64,000 nt of DNA from Salipiger profundus (GCF_001969385.1 NZ_CP014796.1:3365501-3429500), one strand, 5' to 3'. Counted from the stretch's first letter, positions 1 through 7,903 are shown. Program-made: numbers and translations. The notes: generated from the sequence alone by a model not told the origin.

Positions 1-73
1 CTGCTGCGCCCTCCGGTGTCCCTTGCGCTGCGGGTCAGGAAAGCAGAGCGGCGGGTTTCGGGCAAGGGGCCGG

Positions 74-493
74 TCAGCGCGCGGCGCGCAGGAAGGCGCG
101 TAGCGTGCTTTCGGGCTGCCGGATATGGGCGAGCGCTGGCTGCTGCCGCGAGAACACGTCGAAGTGGTAGGGCAGCACGGTCTCGGCGATCTGGTGGAAC
201 ATCCGCGCCGCGCCGAAGCTGAGATCGTCCGGCGCGAAGAGCGCGTAGCGCGTCCCGGGATCCACCCTTTTCGCGAGCCTTGCCTCGAGAGCGACCAAGG
301 TCAGGGTCCGCATGAAATCCGTGTAGACGTGATCGACCGCCGAGAGGTCGGCGAGCTGTGCCGTGTCTGTCCGGTGGAGCGGAGCATCGAGAGCGCGGCG
401 CAGACCATCGAGATGGTCTACCGGGCCGATCGTGCCGTGGAAATGCTGGTAGGCGACGTTGCGCCTTGCGAAGATGGCGGTCTCGACGGGCAT
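74..493 (-). CDS. Conserved hypothetical protein, possibly STAS/SpoIIAA-like
   Basis: A 139-residue soluble protein of unknown function. The ATG at 493 is preceded by a strong Shine-Dalgarno GAGGAGG four bases upstream, and an AT-rich promoter-like stretch lies at about 505-535, so the gene looks real. The first 55 residues alternate strand and helix (VAYQHFHGTIG, then a helix around DHLDGLRRAL, then QLADLSAVDHV), which resembles the small single-domain SpoIIAA/STAS-like proteins. This resemblance is my inference from secondary-structure pattern only. There is no signal peptide and no membrane segment. It is a monocistronic gene and no neighbour suggests a role. Confidence 0.7.
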   Translation of the reverse strand: MPVETAIFARRNVAYQHFHGTIGPVDHLDGLRRALDAPLHRTDTAQLADLSAVDHVYTDFMRTLTLVALEARLAKRVDPGTRYALFAPDDLSFGAARMFHQIAETVLPYHFDVFSRQQPALAHIRQPESTLRAFLRAAR

Positions 494-876
494 GGGGCCT
501 CCTCGAGAAACAGGTATATGGAATATATCTTAAATCAAGCCGTGGGGTGCGACTGTAGCTGCCTAGCTGTCCGGGCCGTCAGCGACTGTCCATAAGAAGC
601 TCTGTGAGGCTGTTCCGAACGACGCCGATCAGTATCAGCGCCTTGCGGATCCTCCTGTTGAACCAGCAGCACCATCTCGCGTCCTTCCGTGAGTGCAGGA
701 GGGGGAGCGTCGACACCTTGTAAGGCAGGCAGGTCACCGGGCTGGCGTCCGCGGCGGGTGCCGCTTCCGGTCGCACGGGCCGCGGCTCTGGGGAGCGGGC
801 ACCACTTTTGCAGAAAGCAAAAGCCCGCGCCGAAGTGGCGCGGGCTCCTGTGAGGCATGCAATGCGATGCGGAAGG
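494..876. other. Intergenic stretch without a convincing gene
   Basis: About 380 bp between the hypothetical gene and mmsA. It holds the mmsA terminator (815-846) and the probable promoter of the upstream minus-strand gene (505-535). A short minus-strand frame (579-776) ends in a basic/hydrophobic run (RKALILIGVVRNSL) but has no good ribosome binding site, so I do not call it. It might be the tail of a decayed gene. Confidence 0.5.
815..846 (-). terminator. Rho-independent terminator of mmsA
   Basis: Read on the minus strand, a perfect 10-bp stem AGCCCGCGCC / GGCGCGGGCT with a 5-base loop is followed by TTTGCTTTC. It lies 30 bp past the mmsA stop codon. Confidence 0.85.
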
Positions 877-2376
877 TCAGTCCATCGCCTTGAAGTTGAA
901 CTCGCCGCCTTCCTTGATGCCCGAGAACCAGCGCGCCGTGACGGTCTTGGTCTTGGTGTAGAAGCGGAAGGCGTCGGGGCCGTACTGGTTGAGGTCGCCG
1001 AAGCCGGACTTCTTCCAGCCGCCGAAGGTGAAGTAGCTCAGCGGCACCGGGATCGGGAAGTTGATGCCGACCATGCCGACGTTCACCCGGTGCGCGAAGT
1101 CGCGCGCGGTGTCGCCGTCGGCGGTGTAGATCGCCGTGCCGTTGCCGTAGTCGTTCTTCATGACCAGGTCGAGCGCCTCGTCGTAGGTCTCGGTGCGCAC
1201 CTGGCTCAGGACCGGGCCGAAGATCTCTTCCTTGTAGATGTCCATGTCCGGCGTGACGTTGTCGAACATCGACGGACCCACGAAGAAGCCGTTCTCGTAG
1301 CCCTGCAGCTCGAAGTTGCGGCCATCGACCACCAGGTTCGCACCCTGCTCGACACCCGAGGCGATGAGCCCGTTGATGCGGTCCTTCGACGCCTGGGTGA
1401 TGACCGGGCCGTAGTCCACGTCGTCGCCCGAGGTGTAGGGGCCGACCTTGAGCGCCTCGATGCGCGGGACCAGCTTCTCGATCAGCGCGTCTGCGGTCTT
1501 CTGACCGACCGGAACCGCGACCGAGATCGCCATGCAGCGTTCGCCCGCGGCGCCGAAGCCGGCACCGACCAGCGCGTCGGCGGCCTTGTCGATGTCCGCG
1601 TCGGGCATGATGATCATGTGGTTCTTGGCGCCGCCGAAGCACTGGGCACGCTTGCCGTTCGAGCAGGCGCGGCCGTAGATGTACTGTGCGATCGGGGTGG
1701 AGCCGACGAAGGCCACTGCCGGGATCTCTTCGTGGTCGATGATGCCGTCGACGATGTCCTTGTCACCGTTGACCACCTGCAGCACGCCCTCGGGCAGGCC
1801 TGCTTCGATGAGCAGCTCGGCGAGGCGCAGCGCGGTCGAGGGCACGCGCTCGGAGGGCTTGAGGATCATCGCGTTGCCGCAGGCGAGGGCGCCGGCCATC
1901 TTCCACAGCGGAATCATCGCCGGGAAGTTGAAGGGCGTGATGCCCGCGACCACGCCGAGCGGCTGACGCATCGAATACAGGTCGATGCCCGGCCCGCCGT
2001 TGTCCATGAACTCGCCCTTGAGCATCGCCGGCGCGCCCATGCAGACCTCGACGAACTCGAGACCGCGCTGCACGTCGCCCTTGGCGTCGGGCAGGGTCTT
2101 GCCGTGCTCGAGCGACACGAGCTCGGCCAGCTCGTCCATGTGCTCGTTGATCAGGGCGCCGAACTTCATCATCACCCGCGCGCGACGCTGCGGGTTGGTG
2201 TTGCCCCAGCCGATCTGCGCCTCGGCGGCCTTGGCCACGGCATCGTTCAGTTCTTCCTGGCTGGCAAGCGGTACCTTGGCGATGGCTTCGCCGGTGGCCG
2301 GGTTGAACACCTCGGCGAAGCGGCCCGAAGTGCCCTTCACGTGCTGTCCGTTGATGAAATGCGTCAGTTCTTTCAT
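877..2376 (-). CDS. mmsA: Methylmalonate-semialdehyde dehydrogenase (CoA-acylating)
   Basis: Oxidises methylmalonate (or malonate) semialdehyde to propionyl-CoA (or acetyl-CoA) with NAD+ and CoA, releasing CO2. It serves valine, thymine/uracil, beta-alanine and myo-inositol catabolism in the cytosol. The 499-residue length is typical. The NAD-binding run PFNFPAMIPLW is at 148-158 and the catalytic cysteine is in GERCM (C281). The usual aldehyde-dehydrogenase glutamate motif is replaced by FGGAKNH, as expected for this family. I start at the ATG at 2376, preceded by AGGAGGAG, not at longer in-frame starts that run into the divergent lysR promoter. The gene has its own terminator and faces a LysR regulator, which probably controls it. 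Confidence 0.95.
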   Translation of the reverse strand: MKELTHFINGQHVKGTSGRFAEVFNPATGEAIAKVPLASQEELNDAVAKAAEAQIGWGNTNPQRRARVMMKFGALINEHMDELAELVSLEHGKTLPDAKGDVQRGLEFVEVCMGAPAMLKGEFMDNGGPGIDLYSMRQPLGVVAGITPFNFPAMIPLWKMAGALACGNAMILKPSERVPSTALRLAELLIEAGLPEGVLQVVNGDKDIVDGIIDHEEIPAVAFVGSTPIAQYIYGRACSNGKRAQCFGGAKNHMIIMPDADIDKAADALVGAGFGAAGERCMAISVAVPVGQKTADALIEKLVPRIEALKVGPYTSGDDVDYGPVITQASKDRINGLIASGVEQGANLVVDGRNFELQGYENGFFVGPSMFDNVTPDMDIYKEEIFGPVLSQVRTETYDEALDLVMKNDYGNGTAIYTADGDTARDFAHRVNVGMVGINFPIPVPLSYFTFGGWKKSGFGDLNQYGPDAFRFYTKTKTVTARWFSGIKEGGEFNFKAMD

Positions 2377-2417
2377 GGTCGCTCCTCCTGGAAGTCGGGG
2401 TTGGCCAGACCTTAGTC

Positions 2418-2473
2418 TTGCGGAAATGCAGGAAACAGAGGTAATCGGGCAAAAAGGTTTTGCATTTTCGCAA
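2418..2473. promoter_or_regulatory. Paired LysR-type operator in the mmsA/lysR divergent gap
   Basis: Two 13-bp sites of the LysR form T-N11-A occur as inverted copies: TTGCGGAAATGCA at 2418-2430 and TGCATTTTCGCAA at 2461-2473. They match at 12 of 13 positions when one is reverse complemented. Their centres are 43 bp apart, about four helical turns. The right-hand site is itself a dyad (TTTGC-N6-GCAAA, 2459-2474). This is a plausible binding region for the adjacent regulator; binding is inferred. Confidence 0.55.
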
Positions 2474-2482
2474 AGGTGAGCG

Positions 2483-3379
2483 ATGCGTAGCAACTGGGAC
2501 GACCTGCGGATATTCCTTGCGGTGGCGCGTGGCGACAGCCTGTCGGGCGCGGGGCGCGTGTTGCGCATGGATCCCGCGACCGTCGGCCGCCGGGTGGCGC
2601 GGCTCGAGGAGGCGCTGGGCCAACCGCTCTTTGCGAAAAGCCCGCAGGGTTACGCGCTGACCGAGGCCGGGGCGCGGCTGATGAGCCATGCGGAAGAAGC
2701 CGAGCAGGCGCTGGGGCAGGGTGCCGAAGCGGTGCGCGGCACCGGCGAGGGCATGTCCGGCCAGATCCGCATCGGCGCGCCGGACGGTTGCGCCAACTTC
2801 CTGCTGCCGCAGGTCTGCGCCGAGATCGGCGCGCAGAACCCCGACCTCGAGATCCAGATCGTCGCGCTGCCGCGCATCGTGAACCTGTCCCGCCGCGAGG
2901 CGGACATCGCCATCGGCGTCTCGGCGCCCACCGCCGGGCGGCTGGTGGTGCAGAAGCTCACCGATTACCGGCTGCATCTCGCCGCCTCCGAGGGCTACCT
3001 CGCGCAGCATCCGCCGATCCGCACGCGGGCAGACCTGAAGGGGCACCGCTTCGTCGGCTACATTCCCGACATGATCTTCGACAAGGAGCTCGACTACCTC
3101 GCCGACCTCGGGCTCGAGCGGGTGGGGCTGGCGTCGAACTCGGTGTCGGTTCAGTTCCACTGGCTGCGGCAGGGGGCGGGCCTGGGAATCGTGCATGATT
3201 TCGCGCTGCCGGCGGGGCCGGGCCTGCGCAAGGTGCTGCCCGACGACGTGGCGCTGTCGCGCAGTTTCTACCTGATCCGTCACGCCGACGACCGCCGCCT
3301 GGGGCGGCTCAATACCTTTGCACAGGCACTGCACCAGGGCGTGCGGCGGGAATTAACCCGCCTCGAAGGTATGACTTGA
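2483..3379 (+). CDS. LysR-family transcriptional regulator, probable mmsA regulator
   Basis: A 298-residue LysR-type regulator. Residues 1-60 are the winged helix-turn-helix (DLRIFLAVARGDSLSGAGR..., VGRRVARLEEALGQPLF). Residues from about 90 to 290 form the periplasmic-binding-protein-like effector domain. The ATG at 2483 follows AAAGGTGAG. The gene is transcribed divergently from mmsA across a 106-bp gap holding two T-N11-A sites, the classic arrangement for a LysR protein controlling its neighbour and itself. The effector cannot be read from sequence; a valine or pyrimidine breakdown intermediate is a guess from context. Confidence 0.92.
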   Translation: MRSNWDDLRIFLAVARGDSLSGAGRVLRMDPATVGRRVARLEEALGQPLFAKSPQGYALTEAGARLMSHAEEAEQALGQGAEAVRGTGEGMSGQIRIGAPDGCANFLLPQVCAEIGAQNPDLEIQIVALPRIVNLSRREADIAIGVSAPTAGRLVVQKLTDYRLHLAASEGYLAQHPPIRTRADLKGHRFVGYIPDMIFDKELDYLADLGLERVGLASNSVSVQFHWLRQGAGLGIVHDFALPAGPGLRKVLPDDVALSRSFYLIRHADDRRLGRLNTFAQALHQGVRRELTRLEGMT

Positions 3380-3442
3380 CAAAATGTCGCACCCTCCGCG
3401 ACGCTGTTTGCACGTGCAGAAGAGCGATTGGAGGAGAGCCGG

Positions 3443-3877
3443 ATGCAGGTTCAACAGATTCTCAAGGACAAGGCCGACGACGGCGTCGTCACCGTCGGCC
3501 CCGGCGCCACCGTTGCCGAGGCGGCGCGCGTCCTTTCCGAGCGGCGCATTGGCGGCGTGGTGATCTCGGAGGATGGGCAGACCGCGCAGGGGATCCTGTC
3601 CGAGCGTGACATCGTGCGTCAGCTGGCCTCGGAGGGGGCAGAGGTGCTGTCGATGCGGGTCGACCAGCTGATGACCAAGACGCTGCAGACCTGCACCTGC
3701 GCCGAGGACAGCAACGTCGTTCTCGCCCGCATGACCGAAGGCCGCTTCCGTCACATGCCGGTCGTCGAGGACGGCGTGATGGTCGGCATGATCACCATCG
3801 GCGACGTGGTGAAGGCGCAGATCGCGGAACTGGCGATGGAAAAGGATGCCCTGCAAGGCATGATCATGGGCTATTGA
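3443..3877 (+). CDS. CBS-domain-pair protein
   Basis: A stand-alone 144-residue protein made of two CBS motifs (about residues 8-65 and 75-132), a Bateman module that usually binds adenine nucleotides or NAD(H). The motif ILSERDIVRQL closes the first CBS, and GMITIGDVVKAQI the second. The ATG at 3443 has GGAGGAG at 3430-3436, which decides it over the in-frame TTG at 3428. A sigma70-like TTGACA lies over the lysR stop codon (3376-3381), so the gene may have its own promoter. Stand-alone CBS proteins are often energy sensors for unknown partners; the partner here is unknown. Confidence 0.88.
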   Translation: MQVQQILKDKADDGVVTVGPGATVAEAARVLSERRIGGVVISEDGQTAQGILSERDIVRQLASEGAEVLSMRVDQLMTKTLQTCTCAEDSNVVLARMTEGRFRHMPVVEDGVMVGMITIGDVVKAQIAELAMEKDALQGMIMGY

Positions 3878-3962
3878 GGCTCAAGGAAACCGAACGCCGG
3901 GGGTTGCATTCATCGACGCAATATTGTTGCGTGCCGCAAAACGGTAGATGAGGGGCAACCCC

Positions 3963-4472
3963 ATGCGCATCGGTCTTTATCCCGGCACCTTCGACCCGAT
4001 CACGCTGGGCCATATCGATATCATTCGCCGCGCCGCGGCGCTGGTCGACAGGCTCGTGATCGGAGTCGCCATCAACGGTGACAAGGGGCCTCTCTTCACG
4101 CTCGAGCAGCGGGTCGCGATGATCGAACAGGAATGTCGCGCGCTCTCGGAAGAGACCGGCACCGAGATCGTCGCCCATCCCTTCGAGAACCTGCTCATCG
4201 ACTGTGCCCACGACGTGGGCGCGCAGATCATCGTGCGCGGGCTGCGCGCGGTGGCCGACTTCGAGTATGAGTTCCAGATGGTCGGCATGAACCGGGCGCT
4301 GGACCAGAGTGTCGAGACCGTCTTCCTGATGGCCGAAGCCCGGCACCAGGCGATCGCGTCGAAGCTGGTCAAGGAAATCGCCCGGCTTGGTGGCGACGTG
4401 AGCAAGTTCGTTACGCCGCCGGTATACAAGGCGCTGCAAGAGCGCTTCGCGCCGGACGATCAGGCGCCGTAG
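3963..4472 (+). CDS. coaD: Pantetheine-phosphate adenylyltransferase
   Basis: Catalyses the fourth step of coenzyme A synthesis, joining ATP and 4'-phosphopantetheine to give dephospho-CoA. The 169-residue protein begins MRIGLYPGTFDPITLGH, carrying the nucleotidyltransferase (T/H)xGH motif at 14-17. Its C-terminal IASKLVKEIARLGGDVSKFVTPPV corresponds to the family's ISSxxVR/KE region. I chose the ATG at 3963 because GAGGGG lies 8 bases before it; the upstream in-frame ATG (3948) has no ribosome binding site. The end overlaps the convergent miniprotein gene at 4460-4606 by 13 bp. Confidence 0.97.
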   Translation: MRIGLYPGTFDPITLGHIDIIRRAAALVDRLVIGVAINGDKGPLFTLEQRVAMIEQECRALSEETGTEIVAHPFENLLIDCAHDVGAQIIVRGLRAVADFEYEFQMVGMNRALDQSVETVFLMAEARHQAIASKLVKEIARLGGDVSKFVTPPVYKALQERFAPDDQAP

Positions 4473-4606
4473 ACAGCGCGGCGGGCAAGTTCCGCCTCGT
4501 GGCCGACGATGTCGCAATCCATGCGGGTGCGCTCGGGCAGTGTCTTCAGCGTGTTGATGGCGCGGTCGTAGGCGTAGCGGCGGTAGAGCGTGTTCAGAAC
4601 GGTCAT
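4460..4606 (-). CDS. 48-residue miniprotein, DUF1127-like tail
   Basis: A small basic protein starting MTVLNTLYRRYAYDRAINTL and ending ELARRAVYGA. AAGGA lies 8 bases before the ATG at 4606. An in-frame ATG at 4615 would add three residues, but AAGG then abuts it directly. It shares the layout (N-terminal LY, middle R/T-rich helix, C-terminal ARxAVYG) with the next gene upstream, so the two look like divergent paralogues of the DUF1127/YjiS-like small-protein group. That family link is inference. DUF1127 proteins have been tied to RNA and phosphate/stress physiology in other alphaproteobacteria. It overlaps the 3' end of coaD on the opposite strand. Confidence 0.65.
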   Translation of the reverse strand: MTVLNTLYRRYAYDRAINTLKTLPERTRMDCDIVGHEAELARRAVYGA

Positions 4607-4636
4607 GTCATCCATCCTTGGGGTTGGCGCCCGCGA

Positions 4637-4822
4637 TCAGGCGCTGGCTTGGCCATAAACGGCGCGGGTGGCGATGCGCTGTGCGTCGCCCTTGTCGATG
4701 TCGAGATCGAGTGCCACGTCGAGCGGCATGCTGCGCAGCTCGCGCAGGGTCCGGCGGTATTGGGCGTGGCGTTCGAGGCGGGTCTTCAAGCTGTCGTAGA
4801 GGTGGGTCATGGGCGTCTCCAT
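4637..4822 (-). CDS. DUF1127-like miniprotein
   Basis: A 61-residue protein (57 if the second ATG at 4810 is used). The central stretch RTLRELRSMPLDVALDLDI matches the DUF1127 pattern in which an arginine-rich helix is followed by an L..L.D..L.DIG-like turn. The C-terminus IATRAVYGQ repeats the AxRAVYG ending of its neighbour. GGGGGAG precedes the ATG at 4822 and GGAG precedes 4810, so the start is undecided. It is probably co-transcribed with the 48-residue gene 30 bp downstream. Function unknown. Confidence 0.7.
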   Translation of the reverse strand: METPMTHLYDSLKTRLERHAQYRRTLRELRSMPLDVALDLDIDKGDAQRIATRAVYGQASA

Positions 4823-4974
4823 CGTCTCCCCCCTTTTCGGTTGCCGTTGGCGCTAACCTAGCGATGCCGCAACGCAGCACAACTTCCGAAACCCGATCTC
4901 CGACCTGCAGAAATTGCATGGCGCGCACAGGGCGAAGCGGCGCCACTGCCAAGACCTCGTTTTTTCACGCAAAA

Positions 4975-5003
4975 GGGGGCGGGGCCGTTTCCGACCCCGC
5001 CCC
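4975..5003 (-). terminator. Rho-independent terminator of gap
   Basis: On the minus strand a perfect 9-bp stem GGGGCGGGG / CCCCGCCCC closes a 10-base loop and is followed by CTTTTGC and, further on, a run of six T. It lies 45 bp after the gap stop codon. Confidence 0.85.
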
Positions 5004-5048
5004 TCGAAGCGGTTCCAACCGGGCCCGTGGGCCCGCTGTCCGGTGCGA

Positions 5049-6050
5049 TCAGATGAGCTTGCCCATCGCGACGGCGGTGTCCGACATGCGGTTCGAGAAG
5101 CCCCACTCGTTGTCGTACCAGGTCAGGATGCGGACCATCTTGCCGTCCATGACCTTGGTCTGGTCGAGGTGGAAGATCGACGAATGCGGGTCGTGGTTGA
5201 AGTCGATCGAGACGTTGGGCTTGTCGGTGTAGCCCAGAACGCCCTTGAGCGGGCCGTCGGCGGCGGCGCGGATCGCGGCGTTCACTTCCTCGACCGTGGT
5301 GTCCTTCTTCGCCTCGAAGACGAGGTCGACGACCGACACGTTCGGGGTGGGCACGCGGATCGCGACGCCGTCCAGCTTGCCGTTCAGCTCGGGCAGCACG
5401 AGGCCCACGGCCTTGGCGGCACCGGTCGAGGTCGGGATCATCGACAGCGCCGCGGCGCGGGCGCGGTAGAGGTCCTTGTGCATCGTGTCCAGCGTGGGCT
5501 GGTCGCCGGTGTAGCTGTGGATCGTGGTCATGAAGCCCTTTTCGATGCCGATGGCATCGTTGAGCACCTTGGCGACCGGCGACAGGCAGTTGGTGGTGCA
5601 CGACGCGTTCGACACGACGACATCGTCGGCGGTCAGGCTGTCGTGGTTCACGCCGAAGACGATGGTCTTGTCGGCGCCCGACGCGGGGGCCGAGACGAGC
5701 ACGCGCTTCGCGCCGTTCTCGAGGTGCAGTGCGGCCTTGTCACGCGCGGTGAAGATGCCGGTGCATTCCAGCACCACGTCGACGTCGCCCCAGGGCAGGT
5801 CGGCGGGGTTGCGCTCGGCGCTGACCTTGATCGGGCCGCGACCGACGTCGATTGTGTCGCCGTCGACCTTCACCTCGACCGGGAAGCGGCCGTGCACGCT
5901 GTCGAACTGCAGCAGGTGGGCGTTGGTCTCGACCGGGCCGAGGTCGTTGATGGCGATGACCTCGATATCGTTGCGGCCGGATTCGATGATGGCGCGCAGC
6001 ACGTTGCGGCCGATGCGTCCGAAGCCGTTGATGGCGACTTTGACGGTCAT
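5049..6050 (-). CDS. gap: Type I glyceraldehyde-3-phosphate dehydrogenase
   Basis: Phosphorylating NAD-dependent GAPDH of glycolysis/gluconeogenesis: glyceraldehyde-3-phosphate + Pi + NAD+ to 1,3-bisphosphoglycerate. It is 333 residues, the family length. The Rossmann motif [10 protein letters not shown] is at 7-16 and the NAD-selecting Asp in AINDL is D36. The active-site SNASCTTNC holds catalytic C151. The ATG at 6050 is followed directly by the conserved [13 protein letters not shown] start. Many Rhodobacterales carry two gap genes; which paralogue this is cannot be told here. Upstream on the same strand, 94 bp away, is a 47-residue membrane protein gene. Confidence 0.97.
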   Translation of the reverse strand: MTVKVAINGFGRIGRNVLRAIIESGRNDIEVIAINDLGPVETNAHLLQFDSVHGRFPVEVKVDGDTIDVGRGPIKVSAERNPADLPWGDVDVVLECTGIFTARDKAALHLENGAKRVLVSAPASGADKTIVFGVNHDSLTADDVVVSNASCTTNCLSPVAKVLNDAIGIEKGFMTTIHSYTGDQPTLDTMHKDLYRARAAALSMIPTSTGAAKAVGLVLPELNGKLDGVAIRVPTPNVSVVDLVFEAKKDTTVEEVNAAIRAAADGPLKGVLGYTDKPNVSIDFNHDPHSSIFHLDQTKVMDGKMVRILTWYDNEWGFSNRMSDTAVAMGKLI

Positions 6051-6144
6051 GGTGTTCTCCTCGCTTTTCGGAAGGCGGCGTTCGTGCGCAAATCAGCAGG
6101 TTGCCCGGGGTAAGTCAACCGGCCCGGATGCGCCCTGTCGCCGT

Positions 6145-6288
6145 TTAGCGCCAGAAGGCCATCCAATCGAGCAGCACGAAGAGCTTTCGCCCGAGAAACA
6201 CCAGATGTTCCGAGCCGAACGCCCAGACATCCACCGCGAGGGCGGCAAGGATCAGAAGCCCGATCCAGATCGCGAGCCGATTGGTCAT
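6145..6288 (-). CDS. 47-residue single-span membrane protein
   Basis: A short frame starting MTNRLAIWIGLLILAALAVD and ending LLDWMAFWR. Residues 4-24 form one hydrophobic helix. The rest is an amphipathic helix with aromatic residues (W, F) at the membrane edge. Codon use is typical of the window (G/C at third positions) and the stop is TAA. It lies between the LuxR-type gene and gap, on the same strand as both. I recall similar small proteins beside gap in other Rhodobacterales, but I cannot confirm that here. Function unknown. Confidence 0.75.
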   Translation of the reverse strand: MTNRLAIWIGLLILAALAVDVWAFGSEHLVFLGRKLFVLLDWMAFWR

Positions 6289-6320
6289 GCGATGCGTCTT
6301 GCCAGAGCCCGGGGGCGCTG

Positions 6321-6893
6321 TCACGCCTGTTCTCTCGCGCCTTGTCCCGAGGGGGCCGTGCGTGGTGCGGCCTCGCCCTGCGGCGGCGCGAGCGGCGTGC
6401 TCATCAGGTCCTCGATGAAGAGGCTCAGGAAGGCGCCCCGGCCGGTCACGCCCGCCTTGCGGTAGATCCCGTTCAGATGCGATTTCACCGTGCCCTCGGC
6501 CGAGCCGCGGATCTGCGCGATCTCGGGGATCGACAGCCCCTTGAGCATCAGCATCGCCACGTCCTGCTCGGAGGGCGTGAGCGCCCAGCTGCGGAACTGC
6601 GCGTCGACGATGTCATGGAAAGCGCCGGCGGCGAGCGAGAGCTGCCGCTCGAGGTGAACCTTGCGCCGCAGCAGCCCCATCAGCCAGCGGGTTTCGACGA
6701 AGACGGCGGCGATCAGCCCGAGCGCCGCCAGCAGCTCCACCATGAAGTGCCAGTGCGTGAACGGCGGCCAGCCGATCTCGATCCCGTCGCTGGCGACATC
6801 GGCAAGGAAGAAGACCGCGCAGAGGCTCTGCACGGTGATCAGCGCGAGGAGCGGGCTGGCCCGCTCCGTCGTGGCAGCGGCTTTGTCCTTCAT
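6321..6893 (-). CDS. Membrane-anchored LuxR-family regulator
   Basis: A 190-residue protein with two predicted transmembrane helices (about 14-34 and 48-70), then a short linker and a LuxR/NarL-type DNA-binding domain (about 104-165). Its core is SIPEIAQIRGSAEGTVKSHLNGIYRKAGV with the typical GTVKSHL recognition helix. There is no receiver, PAS or autoinducer domain, so the membrane part or a partner must carry the signal. The ATG overlaps the stop of the cytochrome b gene (ATGA), indicating translational coupling. The operon PepSY / cytochrome b / LuxR suggests that it reports on a redox or envelope state sensed by the b-type cytochrome; this is inference. The C-terminal 20 residues are low-complexity. 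Confidence 0.85.
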   Translation of the reverse strand: MKDKAAATTERASPLLALITVQSLCAVFFLADVASDGIEIGWPPFTHWHFMVELLAALGLIAAVFVETRWLMGLLRRKVHLERQLSLAAGAFHDIVDAQFRSWALTPSEQDVAMLMLKGLSIPEIAQIRGSAEGTVKSHLNGIYRKAGVTGRGAFLSLFIEDLMSTPLAPPQGEAAPRTAPSGQGAREQA

Positions 6894-7429
6894 GACTCGA
6901 TGTTTGCACCATCGGGAACATGTTTGACACCCGTGATCATCGCGCCGGGCAGGTTCACACCGGTGCGCCGGCTTTCATGCAGCACCGCGGCGATGTGCAT
7001 GAGCACCGAGATCTCGGCCCAGTCGACCAGCAGCTCGTGGGTTTCCTCGACCCAGCCCACGCCCCAGAAGGCGTTTGTGGTCATCATGTAGCCGGTGGCC
7101 ACGATGGCGGCGAGCGTCAGCAGCAGGTTGTAGATCATCAGCGCGCCGAGCGGCGTGTGCATGAGGTGCACGCGGCGCCGGCCGGTGGCCATGTCGGAAA
7201 GCTGGGTCCGCACGCGGTCGCGGTTGGGCAGGAAACTCGCGAAGCGCGCCGAGTGCGGCCCGACGAAGCCCCAGAGCAGGCGGAAGGCGATCAGCCCGCC
7301 GATGATGTAGCCGACGTAGTGGTGAAGGTCCGCCTCGGGGTCGGTGAAGAAGGCGTTGGCGACGAAGAAGGTCGCAAGGCTCCAGTGGAACACGCGCAGG
7401 AGCGGGTCCCAGATACGGTGATGCGTCAT
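6890..7429 (-). CDS. Cytochrome b561-type membrane protein (Ni/Fe-hydrogenase cytochrome b family)
   Basis: A 179-residue four-helix membrane cytochrome b. Conserved histidines that could ligate two hemes sit in MTHHRIWDPLLRVFHW, DLHHYVGYIIGG and ETHELLVDWAEISVLMHIAAVLHE. Such proteins move electrons between quinones and periplasmic partners. It is 97 bp downstream of the PepSY gene and overlaps the LuxR-type gene by 4 bp, so the three form an operon. The length fits the small stand-alone members of the family rather than hydrogenase subunits, and no hydrogenase or formate dehydrogenase gene is nearby. Confidence 0.9.
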   Translation of the reverse strand: MTHHRIWDPLLRVFHWSLATFFVANAFFTDPEADLHHYVGYIIGGLIAFRLLWGFVGPHSARFASFLPNRDRVRTQLSDMATGRRRVHLMHTPLGALMIYNLLLTLAAIVATGYMMTTNAFWGVGWVEETHELLVDWAEISVLMHIAAVLHESRRTGVNLPGAMITGVKHVPDGANIES

Positions 7430-7526
7430 GGTCTCGATGTCCTGTGAAGGGGGCGGCGCGGCCCGCGCAGCCCGGCCCGGGACAGGGGGCGGCGGGGATC
7501 CGGCGGGCAGCGCCGCGGGCGCGGGC

Positions 7527-7772
7527 TCAGTCCTCTCCCTTGGTCTTCACGATGTTGAGGTCGGAATCGAGGTAGAGTTCCAGCCGGGCGCCGTCCTTGA
7601 GCGCATAGACTTCGATCATGCCGTCTTCACTGTCGACACGGCGCACCTCGTAGCCCTCGGCGGTGAGCTTCTGCTCGACCTTGGCCTTGGTGTCCGCGTC
7701 GATCTCGGGCGAGGCCAGCGCCGGGCCTGCGAAGCTGAGGACGGCGAGGGCTGCGATGATCTGGCGTTTCAT
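7527..7772 (-). CDS. Secreted PepSY-domain protein
   Basis: An 81-residue protein with a clear Sec signal peptide (MKRQIIAALAVLSFAGPALA, cleavage after ALA). The rest is a single PepSY domain (VEQKLTAEGYEVRRVDSEDGMIEVYALKDGARLELYLD). PepSY domains act as periplasmic protease inhibitors or ligand-binding modules and often accompany membrane cytochromes b. It is the first gene of the operon with cytochrome b and the LuxR-type regulator, and is probably the periplasmic partner of the cytochrome. Confidence 0.88.
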   Translation of the reverse strand: MKRQIIAALAVLSFAGPALASPEIDADTKAKVEQKLTAEGYEVRRVDSEDGMIEVYALKDGARLELYLDSDLNIVKTKGED

Positions 7773-7903
7773 GCGGTATCTCCTGTGTTGCCGGAGCGTG
7801 TCGGGGGCGGGAGTGCCCCTGTCCGGTGCTTCAGGAGATGCCCGCCCGATCCGCCCCGCGCCATCGGACGCCAGGTGCAGATCGGACGGCCTGCAACTTT
7901 GGT

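Noticed and set aside
579..776. A 65-residue minus-strand frame with a hydrophobic C-terminus
   Set aside because: No ribosome binding site, overlaps other open frames of similar length, and shows no recognisable family.
808..2415. A 535-residue plus-strand frame opposite mmsA, and similar very long antisense frames opposite gap, alaS, fumC and argS
   Set aside because: These arise from the strong GC third-position bias of the real genes. The proteins are rich in H, R, D, V and L repeats with no family match.
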